This document shows positions 33,907-43,408 of a stretch of DNA of 64,000 nt, in pieces (the stretch's first letter is position 1; the number at the start of each line of letters is the position of its first letter). The DNA is from Pseudomonas poae (GTDB taxonomy: Bacteria; Pseudomonadota; Gammaproteobacteria; Pseudomonadales; Pseudomonadaceae). Under the pieces are notes generated by a model, which did no database searches, had not been told where the DNA came from, and saw only the letters and a program-made list of their open reading frames with translations. The DNA lies in the NCBI RefSeq assembly GCF_001439785.1, contig NZ_JYLI01000013.1:62001-126000 (forward strand), read 5' to 3'. The position numbers and the translations under genes were made by a program.

Positions 33907-34935
33907 CTAGGCGGAAACCAGGCTGGCCTTGACCAGTTTGGCCTGCTCGTCGGCGTGGTACGACGAACGTACCAACGGGCCCGATGCCACGTTCTTGAAG
34001 CCCATCTTGTAGCCTTCCTCGGCGAACCAGGCGAAAACGTCCGGGTGCACGAAACGCTGCACCGGCAAGTGGCTGCGCGACGGTTGCAGGTACTGGCCGA
34101 GGGTCAGCATGTCGATGTCGTGTTCGCGCATGCGCTTCATGACTTCGATCACTTCTTCATCGGTTTCGCCCAGGCCCAGCATCAGGCCGGATTTGGTCGG
34201 GATATGCGGCATCATCTGCTTGAACTTCTGCAGCAGGGTCAGCGACCACTGGTAGTCCGAACCCGGACGCGCGGCCTTGTACAGGCGCGGCACGGTTTCC
34301 AGGTTGTGGTTGAACACATCCGGTGGCTCGGCGGCGGTGATTTCCAGCGCCACGTCCATGCGGCCACGGTAGTCCGGCACCAGGGTTTCAAGCATCACGT
34401 TCGGCGACAGCTTGCGGATTTCGCGGATGCAGTCGGCGAAGTGCTGGGCACCGCCGTCACGCAGGTCGTCGCGGTCCACCGAGGTGATCACCACGTATTT
34501 GAGCTTGAGGTCGGCGATGGCGATGGCCAGGCTTTCCGGCTCGTTCACGTCCAGCGGCTTCGGACGGCCATGGCCCACGTCGCAGAACGGGCAGCGACGG
34601 GTGCAGATGTCGCCCATGATCATGAAGGTGGCAGTGCCGCCGGAAAAGCATTCACCCAGGTTCGGGCAGGACGCCTCTTCGCACACGCTGTGCAGCTTGT
34701 GTTTGCGCAGCAGCGCCTTGATACGGTCGACTTCCGGCGAGACCGGGATGCGCACGCGGATCCAGTCGGGTTTCTTCGGAAGTTCGGTGGTGGGAATGAT
34801 CTTGACCGGGATGCGTGCAACCTTTTCGGCGCCACGCAGCTTGACGCCGGCTTCCACCTTGGCACGCGGGGCCGGGGCCGGACGCTCGGTGATGTCCAGC
34901 GTCGGGATCATGGTTTGCACTGCATCAGTAGTCAT
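33907..34935 (-). CDS. lipA: lipoyl synthase
   Basis: This 342-residue radical-SAM enzyme inserts two sulfurs into octanoyl groups on lipoyl domains. The auxiliary cluster motif is CEEASCPNLGEC, and the radical-SAM triad is CTRRCPFCDVGHG. Others are VVITSVDRDDLRDGGAQHFA, KSGLMLGLGETDEEV and the C-terminal SGPLVRSSYHADEQ, where the RSSYHA Ser is a conserved cluster ligand. It is next to lipB with only 2 bases between them. Confidence 0.97.
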   Translation of the reverse strand: MTTDAVQTMIPTLDITERPAPAPRAKVEAGVKLRGAEKVARIPVKIIPTTELPKKPDWIRVRIPVSPEVDRIKALLRKHKLHSVCEEASCPNLGECFSGGTATFMIMGDICTRRCPFCDVGHGRPKPLDVNEPESLAIAIADLKLKYVVITSVDRDDLRDGGAQHFADCIREIRKLSPNVMLETLVPDYRGRMDVALEITAAEPPDVFNHNLETVPRLYKAARPGSDYQWSLTLLQKFKQMMPHIPTKSGLMLGLGETDEEVIEVMKRMREHDIDMLTLGQYLQPSRSHLPVQRFVHPDVFAWFAEEGYKMGFKNVASGPLVRSSYHADEQAKLVKASLVSA

Positions 34936-34937
34936 AA

Positions 34938-35585
34938 TCAGTCGATTCCGCCCGTGAGGGTCGTCTGCTCAGCATAGTCGAGGTGTTTGACGAGCTGCGC
35001 GCGCAGCCGGGCACTTACCTCGGCAAATTTAATCGGTGTGGCATGCTCGCTCAGTTGCGTCATCGCAAGCCCCGCATAACCACAGGGGTTGATGCGACGA
35101 AATGGCGCCAGGTCCATGTCCACATTCAGCGCCAGGCCATGAAAGGAACAACCATGGCGAATGCGCAACCCCAGCGAGGCGATTTTCGCGCCGTTCACAT
35201 ACACGCCGGGGGCATCGGGCTTGGCGGCGGCGCTCACGCCATAACTGGCCAGCAGCTCGATCAGGCACGCCTCCATGCGGCTGACCAGATCGCGCACGCC
35301 AAAGCCCAGCTTGCGCACATCCAGCAGCAGGTAAGCCACCAGTTGGCCGGGACCATGGTAAGTCACTTGACCACCTCGGTCGACCTGCACCACTGGAATA
35401 TCACCCGGCACCAGCAGGTGCTCGGCTTTGCCGGCCTGCCCCTGGGTGAACACCGGCGGGTGTTCCACCAGCCAGATCTCGTCCGGTGCCGAGGTGCCGC
35501 GCTCGTTGGTGAAACGCTGCATGGCATGCCATACGGGCTCATAGGCCATCTGGCCAAGCTCGCGAAAGCCCAGTACGGCGGGCAT
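34938..35585 (-). CDS. lipB: octanoyltransferase LipB
   Basis: This 215-residue enzyme transfers octanoate from acyl carrier protein to lipoyl domains. The conserved motifs are WLVEHPPVFTQGQAGKAEHL, VDRGGQVTYHGPGQLVAYLL (residues about 71-90), and the catalytic region with AKIASLGLRIRHGCSFHGLA and NPCGYAGLAMTQL, with the catalytic Cys in PCG. I chose the ATG at 35585, which overlaps the upstream ybeD stop as TGATG. The GTG one codon earlier is less likely. Confidence 0.96.
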   Translation of the reverse strand: MPAVLGFRELGQMAYEPVWHAMQRFTNERGTSAPDEIWLVEHPPVFTQGQAGKAEHLLVPGDIPVVQVDRGGQVTYHGPGQLVAYLLLDVRKLGFGVRDLVSRMEACLIELLASYGVSAAAKPDAPGVYVNGAKIASLGLRIRHGCSFHGLALNVDMDLAPFRRINPCGYAGLAMTQLSEHATPIKFAEVSARLRAQLVKHLDYAEQTTLTGGID

Positions 35586-35860
35586 CACAACACCATGTGC
35601 ACGAAGCCGGTGGCCCGCAATTCACTGTTGATGTCGTAGAGTTGTTCCTGACCGGTCGCAACGATGTGCAACTGGATCGTGGTGTATTTACCGTTGGTGC
35701 TCGAACGCTCGTCCACCCGGTTGTCGTTGATCGTCGCGTGTTTACGCACGATCTCGAGGATCTTGTCCTTGTTGCCTGCACCGGTATCGCTGATCACCTT
35801 GACGGGGTAGTCCGTCACCGGGAATTCGATCTTTGGCGCCTTTACTTCTTTATCGGTCAT
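35585..35860 (-). CDS. DUF493/YbeD family protein
   Basis: This 91-residue protein starts MTDKEVKAPKIEFPVTDYPV and shows ATINDNRVDERSSTNGKYTT and a C-terminal QLYDINSELRATGFVHMVL, typical of the ACT-like YbeD fold. It lies between dacA and lipB, as in E. coli and Pseudomonas. A link to lipoate or to amino-acid sensing has been suggested only from context. I chose the ATG at 35860 because the 49 residues upstream of it look non-coding and would overlap the dacA terminator. Confidence 0.9.
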   Translation of the reverse strand: MTDKEVKAPKIEFPVTDYPVKVISDTGAGNKDKILEIVRKHATINDNRVDERSSTNGKYTTIQLHIVATGQEQLYDINSELRATGFVHMVL

Positions 35861-35899
35861 GGCAGAACAGCCTCGTAAGCGGTAAGCCGTGGCGACGGG

Positions 35900-35932
35900 C
35901 AAAGCCCCGCGTCGGATCAACGCGGGGCTTTG
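35900..35932 (-). terminator. 13-bp perfect hairpin after dacA
   Basis: CAAAGCCCCGCGT (35900-35912) pairs perfectly with ACGCGGGGCTTTG (35920-35932) around a 7-base loop, 14 bases downstream of the dacA stop on the minus strand. Only a short T-run follows, but the stem is very stable. It should end or dampen the dacA transcript before ybeD-lipB-lipA. Confidence 0.65.
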
Positions 35933-35945
35933 CAGGTGCGCACAA

Positions 35946-37103
35946 TCAGTTGAACAAGCCGTAGAAGAACAGACGGATGCTATCCCACACGCGGCGGAAG
36001 ATTCCACCTTCGTCGACGGCGTCCAGCGCGATCAGGTCGGCGCTGTGCACCACCTTGTCGTCCAGCTTCACTTCGACTTTACCGATCACATCGCCCTTGG
36101 CGATAGGCGCAACCAGTTGCGGGTTCATGGTCATGCTGGCAGCGAGCTTCTTCAACTGGCCTTTAGGCATGGTCAGGGTCAGGTCGTCAGCCAGGCCGGC
36201 CTTGACCTGCGAGGTCGCGCCCTTCCACACCGGTGCAGTCGCAAGCTCGGTGCCCTTCTGGTAGAAGGTCTGGGTTTCGAAGAAACGGAAGCCGTAGGTC
36301 AGCAGCTTTTGCGTTTCGGCCGCACGGGCCTGCTCGCTGTTGGTGCCGAACACCACGGCGATCAAGCGCTGGCCATCACGTACGGCGGACGACACCATGC
36401 AGTAACCGGCTTCGTCGGTGTGGCCGGTTTTCAGGCCATCGACGGTCTTGTCACGCCACAGCAACAGGTTGCGGTTGGGCTGCTTGATGTTGTTCCAGAA
36501 GAATTCCTTCTGGGAATAGATCGCGTAGTGCACCGGGTCGACGCGGATGATTGCGCGCGCCAGGATCGCCATGTCGTGAGCCGACGAGTAGTGCTCCGGG
36601 TTCGGCAGGCCGGTTGGGTTCATGAAGTGGCTGTTGGTCATGCCCAGGTCGCCGGCGGTCTTGTTCATCATGTCGGCGAACGCGTCTTCGCTGCCGGCGA
36701 TGTGTTCGGCCAGGGCCACGCTGGCGTCGTTACCCGACTGGATGATGATGCCGTGCAGCAGGTCGCTCACGGTGACTTGCGAGCCGACCTTGATGAACAT
36801 CCGCGAACCGCCGGTACGCCAGGCGTTTTCGCTGACGGTAACCGGATCGTTCTCGCCGATCTGGCCGCGACGGATTTCCAGGGTCGCGATGTAGGCGGTC
36901 ATCAGCTTGGTCAGGCTGGCGGGCGGCAGGCGCACGTCACCGCCGTTCTCGACCAGCACGTTGCCGCTGGCGGCATCCATGAGGACCCAGGCCTTGGCGG
37001 CCAGTTGCGGGGAAGCCGGCACCATTTCAACCGCCCAGGCGGCCGGGGTGATGATCAGCGAGATAAGCAGACACGTGCGTTTGGCTAAGGTGGTGATGTT
37101 CAT
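35946..37103 (-). CDS. dacA: D-alanyl-D-alanine carboxypeptidase (PBP5/6 type)
   Basis: This 385-residue penicillin-binding protein has a signal peptide (KRTCLLISLIITPAAWA), the catalytic SxxK in PPASLTKLMTAYIA, SxN as SGN in IIQSGNDASVALAEH, and the KTG triad in VDGLKTGHTDEAGYCMVSSA. The C-terminal PBP5 domain (about 285-360) and amphipathic anchor (VWDSIRLFFYGLF) are present. It trims terminal D-Ala from pentapeptides on the periplasmic face. PAO1's equivalent at this locus is called dacC. It is in the conserved rlpA-dacA neighbourhood. Confidence 0.95.
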   Translation of the reverse strand: MNITTLAKRTCLLISLIITPAAWAVEMVPASPQLAAKAWVLMDAASGNVLVENGGDVRLPPASLTKLMTAYIATLEIRRGQIGENDPVTVSENAWRTGGSRMFIKVGSQVTVSDLLHGIIIQSGNDASVALAEHIAGSEDAFADMMNKTAGDLGMTNSHFMNPTGLPNPEHYSSAHDMAILARAIIRVDPVHYAIYSQKEFFWNNIKQPNRNLLLWRDKTVDGLKTGHTDEAGYCMVSSAVRDGQRLIAVVFGTNSEQARAAETQKLLTYGFRFFETQTFYQKGTELATAPVWKGATSQVKAGLADDLTLTMPKGQLKKLAASMTMNPQLVAPIAKGDVIGKVEVKLDDKVVHSADLIALDAVDEGGIFRRVWDSIRLFFYGLFN

Positions 37104-37280
37104 CCGTCTCTCGAAATTGCGTATGGAAACTTGCCCTCGCGGGCAAAACTTATTCAGACAGCCCGTTGCCAGACTGTCGCGTGTTCGATTGCCCGCTCAC
37201 CCCTTGCCCCTGGGTTTTGTTGTTCAACGAGCCAGCAACCAGGGTTCGAGCCCCGCAGGAGCCTGAACCTTCAATCGGGT

Positions 37281-38291
37281 TTATTCGGCGGTAACCAGCT
37301 TGGGCTGCCCCAGGTTGGCCAGGCGTACGCTGTTCTGCACCTGCGCGACCTCGCTCGGCGAGCCGATCGGCCCCATGCGTACACGGTGCAGGGTCTGCTG
37401 GTTACGCACAATGGAACTGATGAAAACCGGTGCGTTGACCATGCCGCTGAGTTTGGACCTTAACAGTTCTGCCGCATCCGGGTTGGCGAAAGCGCCCACC
37501 TGCAGGAATTGCCCGCCAGCCATGGACGCGCCAGGTGCGGCATGGGGCACGACCACGGTGTCCGGCGCATGCTGCGCGGGCGGTGGCGTCCACTGTTCGA
37601 TCTTGCCGGTGGAGGCAGTCACTGGCGGCTGCGCGGTGCGCGGCTCGTTGAGCATCAATGGCGCCGGCTTGCCGCGCTGAGCCCAGTACTGCGCAGGGTC
37701 GATGCCTTCGACCTTGACCCGCGCGGTGCCGGTTTCGGCATAGCCGAGTTTCTTCGCGGCAGCGTAGGACAAGTCGATGATACGGTCGGAATAGAACGGC
37801 CCACGGTCGTTGACCCGCAGGATTACCGTGCGGTTGTTGTCCAGGTTGGTCACCCGCACATAGCTGGGCAGCGGCAATGTCTTGTGGGCCGCGCTCATGC
37901 CGTACAGGTCATAGACCTCGCCATTGGCGGTGTTCTGGCCGTGGAACTTGGTGCCGTACCAGGACGCCGTGCCCGACTGGACGTAGGTTCTGGATTCCTG
38001 CAGCGGGAAGTAATTCTTGCCCAGCACGGTGTAGGGGTTGGCCTTGTAGGGACCGGTGTGCAGGGTCGGCGTGGCATCCGGGATCTTCGACACATCCACG
38101 TCCCACCACGGCGCGCCGTCCTTGTGCGCACGGTTGATGTCCAGGCCCGGCTGGGCGCGCACAATGGCGCCACCGGCCTTGGGCACCGGCCCGCGGCTGG
38201 TGGGAGTGGACGTGGAACAACTGACAACCAGCAAGGACAACGCGGCAAACGCCACCAGCTTGAGCGGTTTATGAAACGGCGATGCCCGCAT
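37281..38291 (-). CDS. rlpA: septal-ring lytic transglycosylase RlpA
   Basis: This 336-residue lipoprotein (lipobox VVSC, Cys at residue 25) has a double-psi beta-barrel catalytic domain. SGTASWYGTKFHGQNTANGE and RVNDRGPFYSDRIIDLSYAA contain the catalytic Asp and His expected for RlpA. A C-terminal SPOR domain (about 255-330, GGQFLQVGAFANPDAAELL) binds denuded glycan at the septum. P. aeruginosa RlpA cuts naked glycan strands. Its ATG overlaps the mltB stop as TAATG, so the two are translationally linked. Confidence 0.95.
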   Translation of the reverse strand: MRASPFHKPLKLVAFAALSLLVVSCSTSTPTSRGPVPKAGGAIVRAQPGLDINRAHKDGAPWWDVDVSKIPDATPTLHTGPYKANPYTVLGKNYFPLQESRTYVQSGTASWYGTKFHGQNTANGEVYDLYGMSAAHKTLPLPSYVRVTNLDNNRTVILRVNDRGPFYSDRIIDLSYAAAKKLGYAETGTARVKVEGIDPAQYWAQRGKPAPLMLNEPRTAQPPVTASTGKIEQWTPPPAQHAPDTVVVPHAAPGASMAGGQFLQVGAFANPDAAELLRSKLSGMVNAPVFISSIVRNQQTLHRVRMGPIGSPSEVAQVQNSVRLANLGQPKLVTAE

Positions 38292-39307
38292 TACTTGGTG
38301 CCCCGTGCTTGGACCAGCATGTCTGACAGCTGATGCACGGCCATGGCGTACATCACACTGCGGTTATAACGCGTGATTGCGTAAAAATTCTGCAGCCCCA
38401 TCCAGTATTCAGGGCCGTTTTCGCCTTCCAGGCGGAACGCCGTCACCGGCAGCTCGTCGCCCGGCGCATTCTGACTCGACCAGCCCAGCGCCCGCAACTC
38501 CCCGACGGTCTTGGCCGGTTCGATGCCCTGGGTCAAGCCTTCGTCGGCGCGTTCGCCGCTGACAGTGGCGCGCACCACCACCGGTTCGCCGGCTACCCAG
38601 CCATGCTGCTTGAAGTAGCTGGCCACGCTGCCGATGGCATCGTCCGGGTTGCTCCAGATATTGATGTGGCCGTCGCCGTCAAAGTCCACCGCGTAGGCGC
38701 GAAAGCTGCTCGGCATGAACTGCGGCAGCCCCATGGCACCGGCGTACGAGCCCTTGAGGGTTAGCGGGTCGACCTGCTCTTCGCGGGCCAACAGCAGGAA
38801 CTCGCGCAGTTCCTTGCGGAAGAAGTCGGCGCGCGGCGGGTAATCGAAGCCCAAGGTGGACAAGGCATCGATCACCCGATAATTGCCGGTATTGCGCCCG
38901 TAGAAGGTTTCGATGCCAATGATCGAGACAATCACCTGGGCCGGCACGCCATACTCCTGCTCGGCGCGGGCGAGTGTCGCCTCGTGCTGACGCCAGAAGT
39001 CCACGCCCCGGGCCACGCGTGCATCGGTGAGGAACATCGGTCGATATTCCTTCCACTGCTTCACGCGTTCGGCCGGGCGCGAGATGGCGTCGAGGATCGC
39101 CTGCTTCTTCTGCGCCTCACGGAACACGCCCATCAGCTGTTCACCGGCGAAACCGTAGTCGCGGGTCATTTCGCCGACAAATTCGGCGACCTGGGGAGAG
39201 CCATCGTAGTCACCGGCCTGCGTGTCCTGCGATGCACCCAGCAGCCCGATCAGGCCCATCCAGGACGCATGCCGAGTCGCCCAGCCGCGCATTACTTGCA
39301 TTGACAT
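38291..39307 (-). CDS. mltB: lytic murein transglycosylase B
   Basis: This 338-residue SLT_2 enzyme has the catalytic Glu in IVSIIGIETFYGRNTGNYRV, plus YAGAMGLPQFMPSSFRAYAV and DGDGHINIWSNPDDAIGSVA. The start is at 39307 (MSMQVMRGWATRH), which has AAGGTG six bases upstream; a longer frame reaches 39337 with no ribosome-binding site. The N-terminus lacks a clear lipobox, so it is a SltB1-like soluble periplasmic enzyme rather than an outer-membrane lipoprotein. It is sandwiched between rodA and rlpA, as in PAO1. Confidence 0.93.
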   Translation of the reverse strand: MSMQVMRGWATRHASWMGLIGLLGASQDTQAGDYDGSPQVAEFVGEMTRDYGFAGEQLMGVFREAQKKQAILDAISRPAERVKQWKEYRPMFLTDARVARGVDFWRQHEATLARAEQEYGVPAQVIVSIIGIETFYGRNTGNYRVIDALSTLGFDYPPRADFFRKELREFLLLAREEQVDPLTLKGSYAGAMGLPQFMPSSFRAYAVDFDGDGHINIWSNPDDAIGSVASYFKQHGWVAGEPVVVRATVSGERADEGLTQGIEPAKTVGELRALGWSSQNAPGDELPVTAFRLEGENGPEYWMGLQNFYAITRYNRSVMYAMAVHQLSDMLVQARGTK

Positions 39308-39318
39308 CTTCACCTTAT

Positions 39319-40464
39319 TCAAACCTGTGCGATCCATTTGCGATGCGTATGAATCGACATCAAAACCCCAAACGCTGACAGCAATGTCACCAGCGAAGTT
39401 CCGCCGTAGCTAATGAACGGCAACGGCACCCCTACCACCGGCAGCAGGCCACTGACCATACCGATGTTGACGAAAACGTAAACAAAAAAAGTCATGGTCA
39501 GGGCGCCGGCGAGCAATTTGCCGAACAGCGTCTGCGCCTGCGCGGTGATGACCAGGCCCCGCCCGATCAGCAGTAAATAGATCAGCAGCAGCGCACAGAT
39601 ACCCACCAGGCCGAACTCTTCGCCCAGCACCGCGATGATGAAGTCGGTGTGGCTTTCGGGCAAAAAGTCCAGGTGCGACTGGGTGCCCAGCAACCAGCCC
39701 TTGCCGAACACGCCACCGGAACCGATGGCAGCCTTGGACTGGATGATGTTCCAGCCGGTGCCCAACGGGTCGCTTTCCGGGTCGAGGAACGTGAGGATCC
39801 GCTGCTTCTGATAGTCGTGCATGAAAAAGAACCACATTGCGACCGCCACCGGCACCGCAGCCGCCAGCACGCTGAGGATCCAGCGCCAGCGCAGGCCGCC
39901 CATGAACAGCACGAAGGCGCCGCCGGCAAGGATCAGCAACGAAGTACCGAGGTCGGGTTGGCGCACGATCAGGATGAACGGAATACCGATCAGAATCAGG
40001 CTGATGCCCACGTGCTTGAGCTGTGGCGGCAACGTGCGCTTGGACAGATACCAGGCAATGGTGGCCGGCATCAGGATCTTCATGAATTCCGACGGTTGGA
40101 AGCGAATCACCCCGGGAATGTTGATCCAGCGCGTCGCACCCATGGCGTTGTGGCCCATCACGTCCACCACCACCAGCAGCAACACCCCGGTGACATACCC
40201 CAGCGGCACCCAACGCGCCATGAAGCGTGGCTCCAACTGCGCGATCACCACCATCGACAGCATGCCCAGGCCGAACGACGACGCCTGCTTGATCAGCAGG
40301 TCCCAGTCCTTGCCACTGGCCGAATACAGCACGAACAGGCTGCCGGCCGCCAAGGTCAATAGCAGGATCAGCAGCGGGCCATCAATGTGCATGCGCTGCA
40401 GCAACGTCGCGCGACGACGCATCACGTCCTCGCTGGAGAGGATGCGGTCAAAGTTACTCTTCAC
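39319..40464 (-). CDS. rodA: rod-shape determining protein RodA
   Basis: This 381-residue SEDS glycosyltransferase polymerises peptidoglycan with PBP2 during elongation. About ten membrane spans are visible. Conserved motifs include SGKDWDLLIKQASSF, RWINIPGVIRFQPSEFMKIL, KQPDLGTSLLILAGG in the form RQPDLGTSLLILAGG, and DFIIAVLGEEFGLVG with the putative catalytic Asp/Glu region. The frame begins with GTG at 40464 and overlaps the mrdA stop by 11 bases, so it is translationally coupled to its partner. Confidence 0.96.
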   Translation of the reverse strand: MKSNFDRILSSEDVMRRRATLLQRMHIDGPLLILLLTLAAGSLFVLYSASGKDWDLLIKQASSFGLGMLSMVVIAQLEPRFMARWVPLGYVTGVLLLVVVDVMGHNAMGATRWINIPGVIRFQPSEFMKILMPATIAWYLSKRTLPPQLKHVGISLILIGIPFILIVRQPDLGTSLLILAGGAFVLFMGGLRWRWILSVLAAAVPVAVAMWFFFMHDYQKQRILTFLDPESDPLGTGWNIIQSKAAIGSGGVFGKGWLLGTQSHLDFLPESHTDFIIAVLGEEFGLVGICALLLIYLLLIGRGLVITAQAQTLFGKLLAGALTMTFFVYVFVNIGMVSGLLPVVGVPLPFISYGGTSLVTLLSAFGVLMSIHTHRKWIAQV

Positions 40465-42352
40465 GGGCCGTCACCTCGGGAGTTGAAGGGGGACCGCCAT
40501 ACTCGGGCTTGAGCCTGCCGTCATCGGCCAGCAGCCAGGCGTCCATGATCTGGCGCACCACCGGTGCGGCCACGCCGGAGCCGGATTCGCCGTTCTCGAC
40601 CATCACCGCCACCACGATTTTTGGCGCATCGGCCGGCGCAAAGCCGACAAACAAGGCGTGGTCGCGGTGACGCTCCTGGACCTTGCTGCGGTCATACTTT
40701 TCGCCCTGCTTGATCGCCACCACCTGCGCCGTACCGCTCTTGCCGGCAATGCGGTACTGCGCGCCGAGTGCCGCCTTGCGCGCGGTGCCCCGAGCGCCGT
40801 GCATCACTTGCTGCATGCCATGGTTGACCTTGGCCCAGTCGGACGGGTCGCGCAGCACAATGTCGGGAATCGGGTTCTCATCCACCGGCTTTTCGCCTTC
40901 GATGGTGCGGGCCAGGTGCGGGCGATTCCACACGCCTTTATTGGCCACCAATGCGGTGGCCTGCGCCAACTGCAGCGGTGTGGCCTGCATGTAGCCCTGG
41001 CCAATGCCGAGAATCAGGGTTTCACCCGGGAACCACGCCTGGCGACGGGTCGCGCGCTTCCACTCGCGCGACGGCATCAGGCCGGGGGATTCTTCAAACA
41101 TGTCCAGGGAGACTTTCTGACCGAGGCCGAACTTGCCCATGTAGGCCGCCAGACGGTCAATGCCCAGCTTGTGGGCCAAGTCGTAAAAATAGGTGTCGTT
41201 GGAGCGCATGATTGCGGTGTCCAGGTCGACATAGCCGTCGCCGGTGCGGTTCCAGTTGCGGTATTTGTGGTCGTAGTTGGGCAGCATGTAGTAGCCCGGG
41301 TCGTACACACGGCTGGAGGCGGTGACCACGCCCGCGTCCAGGCCGGCAATCGCTACCGCCGGCTTGATGGTCGAACCCGGCGGGTACAGGCCGCGCAGCA
41401 CGCGGTTGAACAGCGGTCTGTCGATGGAATCGCGCAACTCGGCATAGGCCTTGAAGCTGATGCCGGTCACGAACAGGTTGGGGTCGAAGCTTGGCTGGCT
41501 GACCATCGCCAGCACCTCGCCAGTACTCGGATCGAGCGCTACCACCGCGCCACGCCGACCGCCCAGGGCCATCTCTGCGGCCTCCTGCAGCTTGATGTCC
41601 AGGCTCAGCACGATGTCCTTGCCGGGTATCGGGTCGGTGCGCTTGAGCACGCGCAGCACGCGGCCTCGCGCATTGGTTTCGACCTCTTCGTAACCCACCT
41701 GACCGTGCAGCTCGGGCTCGTAGAACCGTTCGATGCCGGTTTTGCCGATGTGGTGGGTGCCGCTGTAATTGACCGGATCGAGGCTTTTCAGCTCTTTCTC
41801 GTTGATGCGCCCCATGTAGCCGACCGAGTGGGCAAAGTGCGGCCCCTGCGGATAGTGCCGCACCAGCTGCGCCACCACTTCCACGCCGGGCAGGCGGAAC
41901 TGGTTCACCGCGATACGCGCGATCTGCTCTTCGGTCAGCTCGAACAGAATCGGCACCGGCTCGAACGGCCGACGCCCCTGTTTCATGCGTTTTTCGAAGA
42001 TCATCCGGTCTTCCGGCGTCAGTTGCAGCACCTCGACGATCACATCGAGCACCTGCTGCCAGTTGCCGGAGCGCTCGCGGGTCATGCTCAGGCTGAAGCT
42101 GGGACGGTTGTCGGCGACCACCACGCCATTGCGGTCGAAAATCAGCCCACGGGTCGGCGGGATCGGCTGCACATGCACGCGGTTGTTTTCAGACAGCGTG
42201 GAGTGATAGTCGTACTGGATCACCTGCAGGAAATACAGGCGCGCGACCAGCACGCCGATCAACCCCACCACCAGAAAAGCACCAAACACGACCCGAGCGC
42301 GTACCAGACGTGCGTCTTTCTCGTGGTCCTTGATGCGGATCGGCTGAGTCAT
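40454..42352 (-). CDS. mrdA: penicillin-binding protein 2
   Basis: This 632-residue transpeptidase builds lateral cell wall with RodA. An N-terminal membrane anchor (about residues 21-42), a dimerisation domain, and the transpeptidase domain follow each other. SxxK is in YPPGSTIKPAVAIAGL, SxN in MRSNDTYFYDLAHKLG, and KSG in RIAGKSGTAQVVAIKQGEKY. It lies between rlmH and rodA in the widely conserved rsfS-rlmH-mrdA-rodA order. Confidence 0.96.
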   Translation of the reverse strand: MTQPIRIKDHEKDARLVRARVVFGAFLVVGLIGVLVARLYFLQVIQYDYHSTLSENNRVHVQPIPPTRGLIFDRNGVVVADNRPSFSLSMTRERSGNWQQVLDVIVEVLQLTPEDRMIFEKRMKQGRRPFEPVPILFELTEEQIARIAVNQFRLPGVEVVAQLVRHYPQGPHFAHSVGYMGRINEKELKSLDPVNYSGTHHIGKTGIERFYEPELHGQVGYEEVETNARGRVLRVLKRTDPIPGKDIVLSLDIKLQEAAEMALGGRRGAVVALDPSTGEVLAMVSQPSFDPNLFVTGISFKAYAELRDSIDRPLFNRVLRGLYPPGSTIKPAVAIAGLDAGVVTASSRVYDPGYYMLPNYDHKYRNWNRTGDGYVDLDTAIMRSNDTYFYDLAHKLGIDRLAAYMGKFGLGQKVSLDMFEESPGLMPSREWKRATRRQAWFPGETLILGIGQGYMQATPLQLAQATALVANKGVWNRPHLARTIEGEKPVDENPIPDIVLRDPSDWAKVNHGMQQVMHGARGTARKAALGAQYRIAGKSGTAQVVAIKQGEKYDRSKVQERHRDHALFVGFAPADAPKIVVAVMVENGESGSGVAAPVVRQIMDAWLLADDGRLKPEYGGPPSTPEVTAREE

Positions 42353-42367
42353 CGGGCGCGGCGCAGA

Positions 42368-42835
42368 TTATTTGTGGTAAGGGTGCCCGGACAGAACTGT
42401 CCAGGCGCGATACAGCTGTTCACCGATCAGAATCCTTACCAACGGGTGCGGCAACGTCAGCGCCGACAGCGACCAACGCTGATCGGCCCGCGCGCACACT
42501 TCCGGCGCCAGCCCTTCGGGGCCACCGACCATGAAGTTGACCGTGCGCGAATCCAGGCGCCAGCGGTCCAGTTCCACCGCCAACTGCTCGGTACTCCAGG
42601 GCTTGCCGTGCACTTCCAGGGTGACGATGCGCTCGTTGGCACCGACCTTGGCCAGCATGGCTTCGCCTTCCTGACGGATAAAGCGCGCCACGTCGGCATT
42701 CTTGCCCCGGGTGTTGAGCGGGATTTCCACCAGCTCAAGCGACAGCTCGGCGGGCAGACGCTTGGCATATTCGTGCCAGCCCTCTTCCACCCACTTGGGC
42801 ATGCGTGAACCGACAGCGATCAGACGCAGGCGCAC
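42368..42835 (-). CDS. rlmH: 23S rRNA pseudouridine1915 N3-methyltransferase
   Basis: This 155-residue SPOUT methyltransferase acts on pseudouridine 1915 in helix 69 of 23S rRNA. The N-terminus (MRLRLIAVGSRMPKWVEEG) and the SAM-binding knot with VNFMVGGPEGLAPEVCARAD and LPHPLVRILIGEQLYRAW are diagnostic, and the C-terminal YHK is a conserved end. It lies 9 bases downstream of rsfS, linked to ribosome maturation. Confidence 0.97.
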   Translation of the reverse strand: MRLRLIAVGSRMPKWVEEGWHEYAKRLPAELSLELVEIPLNTRGKNADVARFIRQEGEAMLAKVGANERIVTLEVHGKPWSTEQLAVELDRWRLDSRTVNFMVGGPEGLAPEVCARADQRWSLSALTLPHPLVRILIGEQLYRAWTVLSGHPYHK

Positions 42836-42844
42836 AGCCGTTCC

Positions 42845-43339
42845 TTATTCCTGGTCTTTGTTGAGCTTGTCGAAGTGCGCGTGGCCCACTTCCGGACTGT
42901 GGTGCTTGCCGTCGGCGGCGCGGCTCTGCTCGGCGCCTTTCCACAGACGCTCCAGGTCGTAGAACTGGCGGGCGTTGGACGTCATCATGTGAACGATCAC
43001 GTCGTCCATGTCCAACAGCACCCAGTCGCTGTCGCCCTTGCCTTCTTCACCCAACGGCTTGACGCCCTGGGCTTTGACGGCTTCGCGAACCTTGTCCAGC
43101 ATCGCGCCGATCTGGCGGTTGGAGGTACCGGTGGCGATGATCATGTAGTCGGTGATGCTCTGCTTATCGCGCACGTCCAGCACCTGGATGTCCTGGGCCT
43201 TCACGTCTTCGAGCGCGGCAACCGCGACTTTCACCAGCTCTTCGCCAGCCAGCTCCGGGCCAACGTGGGCTTCAACCGGCAGCGGGGCGCTTTTGAAGGT
43301 GCCTTTGCGCTTAACTTTGCTTACGTCTTTGTTCGTCAT
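42845..43339 (-). CDS. rsfS: ribosome silencing factor RsfS
   Basis: This 164-residue protein binds L14 and blocks subunit joining in starvation. The core is read in LVKVAVAALEDVKAQDIQVL, DYMIIATGTSNRQIGAMLDK, and GDSDWVLLDMDDVIVHMMTS. It is longer than E. coli RsfS (105 residues) by an N-terminal basic extension (residues 1-30) and a charged C-terminal tail (from about residue 145). It lies between nadD and rlmH. Confidence 0.95.
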   Translation of the reverse strand: MTNKDVSKVKRKGTFKSAPLPVEAHVGPELAGEELVKVAVAALEDVKAQDIQVLDVRDKQSITDYMIIATGTSNRQIGAMLDKVREAVKAQGVKPLGEEGKGDSDWVLLDMDDVIVHMMTSNARQFYDLERLWKGAEQSRAADGKHHSPEVGHAHFDKLNKDQE

Positions 43340-43408
43340 AAAAAACTCGTTTTGCTCATATGTTCGGGCGCTTGCTGCACGACAGTTCGTGCGGTCAAGC
43401 GCGCCTTT

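Noticed and set aside
40658..42808. 716-codon open frame on the plus strand across mrdA and rlmH
   Set aside because: It is antisense to two certain genes and has no coherent domain.
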